A stretch of 64,000 nt of DNA, taken from Schistosoma haematobium (lineage: Eukaryota; Platyhelminthes; Trematoda; Strigeidida; Schistosomatidae). The translations under genes were made by a program, and so were the position numbers. Each line of letters opens with the position of its first letter. Position 1 is the stretch's first letter. The stretch lies in NCBI RefSeq assembly GCF_000699445.3, contig NC_067195.1, forward strand, positions 11,336,287-11,400,286, read 5' to 3'. The notes under the pieces are model-generated. The model was not told the origin of the DNA. It was given only the letters and a program-made list of their open reading frames with translations, and did not search any database. Of this stretch, positions 56,820 through 64,000 are shown piece after piece.

Positions 56820-57965
56820 ATTATAAACGACAATAGTTTTTGCGTCAAACCAAAGCTTATAAGCAGAACACAAGGATACAAAATTTGTATTTAGTAATAC
56901 ATCAAAAACATAAATAATGAGTTCGAGTTAAACAGTTTAGGAAGTTCAGCCTTACTTAATATTTACTCTGCTACAGAAGTTTAAATGTAAACTCATGTAA
57001 AGAATAAGCTAAAAGTATGATGTATGGGTACGAGCCAATCGGGATCGACATACTTTTTTGTTAATTTTTTGCGCGAAATTCAAAAATGACGACTTATGGT
57101 GGAGGACACATATTAGTGGATTTTTATCGCATGTACTTCTTTATGTTCAATATATAACCTATATCCAGAATTTTTTCGTCCATTCAGTGAGTGAATGATG
57201 TAGGTAAGAGTACAATTTTTACTGAAAATCCCATTTCAAGTTCTAAATTTCACCTCATATTTTTATCCGGTAAATTGAAATGAGCTATGCTGGGGTGTTC
57301 ACATAAGAAATGTAGATAGTCTGAGACGATTAAAATGAATTTCCCAGTAAAATTTTGACTCATATATGCAGTACTGGCACACTAAATGTTAGACATTGCA
57401 CATTCATATCACAATTGAAAAGGGGATGGTTATCCCCGTACTTCATTTTATATGTAATACAGTGAACAGTAGAAATACTTTGTCTGCTGCTCAGAAAGTT
57501 TGAAATTATAAAAAAAATTTACTTTGGTAATCATAGAGCGAAAACGATTGCTCTGCGCTTATCAAATCCTCAGCAGTTTTCATTTAGATTGTAAATAGCA
57601 CGCAAATCAATCAAATTTTTAAAACAAAAGTCTAACCGGAAATAATGTGTGGACTCAAAAAGAAACCCTACTATTTACATCTTCACAAGCGTTTGACAAG
57701 GTAGATGTTACATTGTAACACGGATGAATTTACATACTATTGTCTTCTCCTTGTACAGATATGAAAACATTCGAAAACTTCACTGAATGAATTAGTCATG
57801 TAAAATATGTATAACCTTTATATTACCAGTTTTTTCATACAAACTATTTAATTACAACAATGTTTCCTGATTGGTTAGGAATGAAAGCAAAATTTATTGT
57901 AGCTACTTAAAGAATCACTCTAGTGTATGCCTATACTACATGTGCTCTTATCACAATTCCCAAGT
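56820..57965. other. AT-rich DNA without recognised genes
   Basis: Nothing recognisable. Confidence 0.4.
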
Positions 57966-57969
57966 GACT

Positions 57970-58145
57970 GAATAATACGCTATTGGATCCCTGCTCAGTG
58001 GTCTAGATGATAGCTCGAAAGATTAAATGTGCTGGGTTCGATTTCCTGTAGTGAGGTTTTGAATATGTACTAGGACAAAGCAGCTGTCCAGTGCTTCCAA
58101 GTTTTCAATGGTTATCTTAATTTGGTCGGTTCGTAATTTCACTAA
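57970..58145 (+). repeat. Family A repeat, decayed
   Basis: ATTGGATCCCTGCTCAGTGG and a B-box-like GGGTTCGATTTCC precede a hammerhead remnant: GTACTAGGAC, then AAAGCAGCTGTCCAGTGC and the tail TTCCAAGTTTTC. Helix III reads GCAGCTGT, close to the ACAGCTGT palindrome at 13152. The CTGAGGA core has been lost by a small deletion. Confidence 0.7.
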
Positions 58146-58329
58146 TAGCTAGCAATCTCATCAACTGCCACTTTGATGACTAGTGTTAACGTGAATAAGG
58201 GAAAGATAACCCATAAATGGAGGTTAAAAATAAACCAGTTAGTAAAACATGACAAAATAAAGGGAAAATAGAACAAAAAATAAACTAACAAAACAAGTAG
58301 TCTGAAAAATTTGTTCAAGAAATAGAGTG

Positions 58330-58540
58330 CCTCTTCCGATAAGGGATTGTAGAATTCTAGTGAGAAGCCGTTACCAAAGGAGCTAAACCGTGTCACGCGT
58401 GAGGAAGATACTAACAAATAACAATGAAAGATGGTCGTTCACTATCGTGCATTCATTAAAGTTAGAGAGTAACACCGTTGGATGCCGGCTCAGTGGTTTA
58501 GAGGTTAAGCGTTCATGTGCGAGACTGAAGGTCCACGAAA
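58330..58540 (+). repeat. Family A repeat, 5' region and head
   Basis: The 5' region (AATTCTAGTGAGAAGCCGTT...) and CCGTTGGATGCCGGCTCAGTGGTTTAGAGG (in two parts) lead into GTTAAGCGTTCATGTGCGAG. The copy ends within the head, at about 58535, before the B box. It lacks the hammerhead. Confidence 0.75.
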
Positions 58541-58549
58541 TTAAATGCT

Positions 58550-59375
58550 CTGCGGAAAACAATGAAATACATTATTTCTTCCTGTAGAAGTTCAGGCAAA
58601 TTCACCACATGGAATATCTCAATTATTTACATTTTAGTCATTCAGATTAATCAAATATAATTTTTATATTTGATATCTTCTATGGGCTTGGCGCTTAATA
58701 TCTGTCAAATCATTTATTCGACTTTTAACGAATACTCGCATAAACATAACGAGAATGTGTTCTAATAATGAATACATTCACTTTGAGACGATTAAAATGT
58801 ACTAAGTCGACTGTGGAACAATTATTTGAAACTGGTGTAAAAATAAGTGAGGTACTTAAGTTCACCTTTTTACTGTTTACGTTCTAGGTTGAATTGAGAA
58901 GATAAAGTACATAAGCCATATCGATAGATGAAGCCAATTAACAAGTTACCAAGTAAAATGATATCTCAGTATATTCAGTCTACATTTTGGGATTTGTGTT
59001 CAAGAGCCTAACAGCTATTGAATAGTTTTTTAGATTGATATTATCTATTCACTTTACAGTCGAATGAAATCAGTGGGATTCGTCAAATCTTTTATTTTAA
59101 TTATTCTAAATCCAATTTTCAATTTTATCTACACTCAATTCAAACTCCATGAAAAAGAAACATGACGATTCAGTTGACTTTTACCTTCAACTTTAAATCC
59201 ACACAAATCGTGCAAAGTGAATTTCATCTATGAATTAATTACGAAGTTATATCCAGAAATATTAAGGAACGGAAAAAATAGGATCTAAATTGAAATAGAG
59301 AATGAAAATTTCTTAGCTGTTAACCATATTATATGATCAGAGCTAACAAGAGATAATTGGCATCGAACTTGGGAT
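58550..59375. other. AT-rich DNA without recognised genes
   Basis: Nothing recognisable. Confidence 0.4.
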
Positions 59376-59384
59376 GAGCTTTTG

Positions 59385-59475
59385 AACATATATTCAGTTA
59401 TTCTAATGGCTAAACACTCACTGCGAGAACTTAAGATTATGGAGTTCGATCCCTGGTTTGTACGCCAAATGAGAT
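59385..59475 (+). repeat. tRNA-like head of an unassigned repeat
   Basis: TAATGGCTAAACACTCACTG resembles an A box and GGAGTTCGATCCCTGG a B box at typical spacing. No hammerhead follows. It could belong to any of the tRNA-headed families; the acceptor stem does not pair, so it is not a tRNA gene. Confidence 0.45.
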
Positions 59476-59479
59476 TAAT

Positions 59480-60979
59480 CAATTATCAAAATAACCTGCA
59501 AGTTAAACTAATTTCCACAAAAATACATTTACTAAAAAAAACTAACTTGAATAGAATTTAGTACATTTTATTTTATTTATAATTGTTGTGAACAGACAAC
59601 GCAAATCATATACACGAAAATTGCATTTCGGTTGGATAAAAGGAAAGACTAAGAATAATACACGCAATCGAAATACATTGATCAATTCATAGGCAATAAA
59701 CAGTGGCAGAATTAGAAAAGGATGCATGAAACAAGAACAAGAGCGAAAATGTTGTATATTGGATCTTTTAGTTTCATAATTTATATAACAATCAGAGCAA
59801 TGAATACAGATTCAACAATGCGCACATATTGACATTAAGAATCTCATCCAAGAACCAATTCAACCAGTATTGAGATCACCCTTATGAGAAAGAAACGCCA
59901 CTAAGTGAAATGAATCACACATTAATTTATTCGAATATTAACTGGTAGAGAGAGAGAGAGAGCGATAAAAATAGATATAGACAATCGCATGAATATGCTT
60001 TCTGCTTGCACTAAGTGGATTGGAACACACACAGAATTTACAGGTATTTCTACGACGGTAGAGTGATACTGACATTGAATAGTTTGTTTCCAACTAAAAA
60101 GGTGTATATATATTCGTAATAAGATGTTTACAGCAGTAGAATAGTGATACTTCTCAGGTTACATCAGATATACACTAGGCATTAGAAAAAGAAAGAAAAG
60201 AAAAGAAGGTATACTGGATGCACATTGTTATAATAATTAGCTTTGCTGTGTGCTGGAATTGTTTGCCAACTTTACTCTTCATATTGTACACACAAAAACA
60301 AAAACGTTTGGTAATGTAATTATTTAAAGGTAGTCTAGAAAAAAAGCATATTGAGAGGATTAGAAAAAAGTTACATTAAAAATGCGATATACATAATTTA
60401 CAAAAACCGAATAATAATTATAGAATACATATAAAACGAAATCAATTAGCAGTGTTACTGATATACACAACTTAGCTAAAATGAGTAGATTTTGAGAAAA
60501 TGCAGAGGCCTATATAGTAATCTATATGCGAATTGGAAGTATTCATCGGAAATTACGATTGCTATTTTCTTTGCCTACGAAAGCAGAAGCAGTATAACTT
60601 TTAAAATACTGGAAGGATATAAATATAAATGTACGACAGAGTTGTGGGACACAAAACATCAGTATTACATAGAAATTTAATGGCGCGGGATATATTTGTA
60701 GACAACAGGATACTGTGTCATTTTTTAAAATCAGAAAACAGTAGATAGAAAACACAAAGGTAGGAGAAATTAATGACAAGAGAGGTAGCTAATAAAACAA
60801 TAAACAGATGCATGTACAATACACGTTGAACAATCTGGCCACAAAAAGTGAATATTTAATATGTACATAAAGAAAAACCAAGAATTCACAGGAAGAAAAA
60901 TACTTCACCGGAAATGTACACGTAGTGAAATATTAATATGAATTAGGAATGATTATTAAGAAAAAAGGAAGATTGGATC
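59480..60979 (-). other. Probable 3' UTR and flank of the kinase gene
   Basis: The sequence lies downstream of the kinase stop codon on the minus strand. It is AT-rich with a short (GA)n at 59950-59963. Minus-strand AATAAA signals occur at ~59933 and ~59573, but the true end of the transcript is unknown. Confidence 0.35.
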
Positions 60980-61191
60980 CTAGTTATCTAGATATTGAGC
61001 TTCTGTGTGCGTAGACCAGTTTTCAAAAACATCATACAAAGAACGAAATGTAGGACGATTCTCTGGTCTAGCGTCCCAGCATTTTCGCATAAGATTGTAT
61101 AAGTCATCAGGACAAGGATGTTCAGGAGTATGAGGACAAGGTAATCGATAACCTTTTTCAACCTCAGCTACTGTCTGACGGGTAGTCATTC
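60980..61191 (-). CDS. Src-family tyrosine kinase, last exon
   Basis: It encodes the end of a protein tyrosine kinase domain and its regulatory tail. GMTTRQTVAEVEKGYRLPCP corresponds to '[20 protein letters not shown]' of Src-type kinases. CPDDLYNLMRKCWDARPENR and PTFRSLYDVFENW contain the conserved C-W and R-P-T-F motifs of subdomain XI. The last residues THTEAQYLDN hold a tyrosine placed like the inhibitory tail tyrosine (target of Csk) of Src and Fyn. The acceptor TTTTTCTTCTAG ends at 61192, and the Gly codon is split G|GA, as in the conserved YPGM. The stop is TAG. Upstream exons were not found up to 64000, so the next intron is at least 2.8 kb. Schistosome Src/Fyn-like kinases (TK3/TK5 type) are the nearest candidates. 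Confidence 0.9.
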
Positions 61192-61969
61192 CTAGAAGAA
61201 AAACAATGGACAGAAATGAACAGATTTTAAAAAACCACATATGCATGCAATAAGACTACGGAAACAAAGTTATAGGTATTTTCCCACATCCCCAAGTACA
61301 AATTATTTTGGTTACGAGAAAATACCTTTTAGACAGAAGCGGAATGGAAAAATGCCGAAATGGACCGATAAATAGTAACAACTAACAAAAAACGTTTATC
61401 GGTCTTACGGGTGAGAAAATATGATTTGTGTGGATGAGGTCCTGTTATGGAGGATAGGTTTCAGTATTTGACGAATGAATATGATGATATGGCTGACAGA
61501 TGAACCGAAACCATACTATGCGATCAAGTGATAGCTGCTCATAAGATTGACTTGTCGATGCACACCCGCAAATGAAATATTATTAAAAAAAACCATATGG
61601 CAGCAAAGAAGTAGGTTTCACCTCGAGTAAAATGACATGATTAACTCCAAAGATATTAAATACAAGAAGACGTGATTAGATGACATTTAATAATAAGTAC
61701 GAGGTTGGAATCCGTAGGTCACTCACTCACCAATCAAATAAAGAGACCTGATTTTCAGCATTAATTATTACCTGTCATATCACGTTAACATTGTAATTCA
61801 GTTTAATTTAACTGAGCAACCATTGTACAAATTAGTATGCTCACACTTTGGGAGACTGTTTGATGAAGGTTACTGTTAATATGAGGGGAAGGATTATCTA
61901 AACAATGACAATTAGTATTTGAACCTGTGTGAAAGTGGAAAGAGGAGAACAACGAGTTAGTTAATGGTT

Positions 61970-62045
61970 AGGGAACTTGGGTTTAAAATATCGTAAGTTT
62001 GAACTCCGTATCACTACTATTCCGAATTCGACAATTAAGTAATAC
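61970..62045 (+). repeat. tRNA-like head, decayed
   Basis: TTAGTTAATGGTTAGGGAAC resembles an A box and AAGTTTGAACTCC a B box at the usual spacing. It is a headed fragment of a tRNA-derived repeat; no hammerhead follows. Confidence 0.45.
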
Positions 62046-62499
62046 TATTTAGTTAGTACTAACTATACGGATGAACAAATTATGACTGAGATAGTGAACT
62101 TGAGGTCACGGCGCATCGATCGATAAAGATTGCTGATGGTTGATGATTTCATTAAGGAAAATAAATTATTTGCGAGTTAGATTGTTAATAAGACTCATAC
62201 GGATTAGTATCTTTACTGATTGTTCAACTGCAAAACAGAAAAAACCAAAAACCCATCTCAACCTATTCATTGAAAACAGTATATAATTTGAATTTTTTCT
62301 TTTGTATGATACATTTTTCTTCCACATTAACATTATGATTGATAAGAAAAATTGGAAAAATTTTCAAAATCGTTTAGAGAATCAAGCAACTTATCACTAG
62401 ACCTTATGGATGCATACAAAGTGTGGCTCAAAGCCCGTTACATAAATCTGTACTTGGCAAATGACTAACATTAAATAATAACCACTAAAAATATGCATA

Positions 62500-62650
62500 T
62501 TTGATCAGGAGTCGTTGGTATAAGGACGAAACACGAGCTCTGGATTCCATTGCTAGCCACATTTCATCTAATGTCAGTCAGTTACAACGTAGGATCAGGC
62601 ACACACATGTATCGGTCCAAGTTTCCACACCTCATTAGTACAGCAAGACG
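62500..62650 (+). repeat. Sm-alpha-like repeat, hammerhead and tail
   Basis: GAGTCGTTGGTATAAGGACG and GAAAC (62520-62545) are followed by TCTGGATTCCATTGCTAGCC, the Sm-alpha post-cut sequence. The core before it (TGATCAGGAG) differs from CTGATGAG, so the ribozyme is probably inactive. No head is seen. Confidence 0.7.
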
Positions 62651-62724
62651 AACACCGGATTCATAGAAGTAGTTAACTCAATGGTATAATATATAAAGGA
62701 AAGATTTTATGTAAGGATGTAGTA

Positions 62725-62885
62725 CAGAAAGAAAGAATTAGTTCGTAGAAAGAAATATGTGAAATAATTTTAATCTCAGTTTAAGGGAAGACAAAGAGTG
62801 TATACACCTACGCCATTGTGATCGATTCTGAGCCATGTCACCCACAGTCATCTAATGTACATAAACTTGTATAATAATGGCTATA
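62725..62885 (+). repeat. Unclassified repeat shared with 11190-11330
   Basis: AAGACAAAGAGT...GATCGATTCTGAGCCATGTCACCC repeats the wording of the copy at 11210-11270. Non-coding; limits not defined. Confidence 0.45.
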
Positions 62886-63024
62886 TCTATACAGTCTGCA
62901 CAGGATGCTCATACACCAACCAAGACTGATTAAATCACAGTCGACAATATCAACAACGGGATGATCGAGAAAATATTTCAAATTGAATTAAATCTCATAC
63001 CCATTGCACAAGTGAGTTGCTATA

Positions 63025-63185
63025 TAGATTCAGTAGCTAAGTGGATAACCCGATGGCATTTGAAGTGAACGGTACTCGGTTCGACTCCCGGGGTGAACAT
63101 AAACTCTGGGATGCAGGTACACCCAACTGAAGAGTAGAGCGGAACGCATGTCATCCATTACACTGGTAGCCACATTCTATCCATT
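63025..63185 (+). repeat. Sm-alpha tRNA-headed hammerhead repeat, best head
   Basis: A clean head has A box GTAGCTAAGTGGATAACCC and B box CGGTTCGACTCCCGG. A linker (GTGAACATAAACTCTGGGATG) leads to a hammerhead region at 63120-63160: CCAACTGAAGAG, a 5-8 nt gap that removes most of stem II, GGAA, helix III ACGCATGT, and GTC. The known Sm-alpha helix III is ACGCGCGT, so one transition has occurred. The tail CACTGGTAGCCACATTC follows. Confidence 0.8.
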
Positions 63186-63454
63186 CTACATCACCAGAGA
63201 TATATTATCCAAAAAAATTAAGAGAAAGCACAGTTGGACAAATTACTATCAATCCATTTACAACCTGACCCCGAATGCGTTGAATAAACCAATTCCACAG
63301 TATCATTATATTTCACTAATCAACAGACAAGAAGGATATTGTACATAGTTTTGAACTTTATTGTGGCTATAAGAATTTCTGATTATTAGATCATTGGAGT
63401 TAGGTATTCAAATCTCTTACTGATCATGAATATTCGACAAATAGTTGGCTGCGA

Positions 63455-63800
63455 CTAGCCCTTATATATGCCCTGGTACGGCCGAGGATGGGGAGAGTCC
63501 GCTCTCCCTCTCCAAATGCTCTCATATAACCACGCGTATACAGCCACTGTCAGGGAAGTCCTACTCACTGTCTTCTCGTGGTGGGGTGTTGTTTACGAAA
63601 TTGGGAGGACGAAAAGCGAATGTCAGGCTCTTGAACTGGGTTGGCGGATATGGAGGATTCACCTATGGGGGTTGGAAAACCCCGATTCGAAACCAGTAGT
63701 GCACATGGGCTCCAGGATCTTGAGGGAACAAATGGTGTATAAACCTATTGCTGGGCAGTATTCACAGCCCACACACAAATCAAGTGACTTGTGTGGCCCA
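63455..63800 (+). repeat. Unclassified GC-richer repeat X
   Basis: It is the plus-strand counterpart of 48745-49165. One frame (63468-63863) is open for 131 codons and reads GLENPDSKPVVHMGSRILRE and QMVYKPIAGQYSQPTHKSSD, whereas the other copy is interrupted differently. The open frame could be chance or a fragment of an element protein; no domain is recognised. Confidence 0.55.
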
Positions 63801-64000
63801 TATGTATTCGGTGCTCCTTTGTACCAACATTTATGTGTCCAAATAAATAAATTCTATATATAATAGTAAGCGATGAGAAAAGACTTTTCCCACAAATCAA
63901 AATATGTAACATATAGAAATAAGCCGCGAGTAATCAAAATATCGATTTTTTATAAACGGAATGCAAAAATTTTGATGAACAGCACTGGTTACCTGGATAA

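Larger units (their letters stand above)
61192..64000 (-). other. Probable kinase intron (minus strand), with repeats
   Basis: The region upstream of the last kinase exon shows no further kinase exon, so it is presumably intronic. It holds tRNA-headed repeats at 61970, 62500 and 63025, a repeat shared with 11190, and repeat X at 63455. Confidence 0.45.

Noticed and set aside
63468..63863. 131-codon frame as a host gene
   Set aside because: It lies in a repeat found again at 48745 in the other orientation; no domain or splice structure was recognised.

Overview
The window is AT-rich, intron-bearing, repeat-dense DNA typical of a blood fluke (Schistosoma). The diagnosis rests on several things read directly: copies of the tRNA-headed hammerhead repeat known as Sm-alpha, RTE (SR2-like) and CR1 (SR1-like) non-LTR relics, two lineages of Penelope-like elements (PLEs) with GIY-YIG ends, a Gypsy gag/LTR fragment, a Mutator-like fragment and a 39-bp intron. 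The species cannot be fixed from the window. No bacterial, viral or CRISPR content was seen.

Host genes are few. A three-exon minus-strand model (6883-12295) encodes a 469-residue synaptotagmin-like tandem C2 protein; reading frames and splice phases agree across both introns. The minus-strand last exon of a Src-family tyrosine kinase lies at 60980-61191, and the rest of that gene must lie upstream. A possible terminal exon of unknown function sits at 22195-22485 (minus).

Mobile DNA dominates the rest. 4.4-4.8 kb: SR2 tail. 10.9-11.0 kb: SR2 tail inside the large C2-gene intron. 16.0-18.2 kb: CR1-type RT relic split by a tRNA-headed repeat. 18.4-21.3 kb: a young PLE, with an inverted 5' piece, inserted in a hammerhead repeat between 13-bp direct repeats. 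24.1-25.1 kb: SR2 relic. 27.5-29.8 kb: old PLE relics. 30.7-31.5 kb: Gypsy zinc-knuckle relic. 32.1-33.4 kb: second young PLE copy. 34.5-35.0 kb: Mutator-like N-terminus. 35.2-37.5 kb: the best SR2 copy. 39.8-40.9 kb: SR2 fragment fused to a hammerhead repeat. 45.6-46.5 kb: a palindrome of about 0.9 kb built from hammerhead repeats. 51.4-52.6 kb: Gypsy LTR/PBS/gag. 62.5-63.9 kb: Sm-alpha copies and an unclassified repeat.

The most interesting system is the set of short tRNA-headed repeats carrying type I hammerhead ribozymes. Besides Sm-alpha there are two other families here, called A and B. Each has an A box and B box head and a hammerhead core whose helix III is a loopless palindromic octamer. 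The octamer differs between families and copies but stays self-complementary, which is covariation. Family A occurs as 397-nt cleavage-site-to-cleavage-site units, as inverted pairs at three loci, and as the target of a PLE insertion. This points to retrozyme-like, possibly circular-RNA elements moved by retroelement enzymes. All gene functions are read from sequence and family knowledge only; no searches were run.
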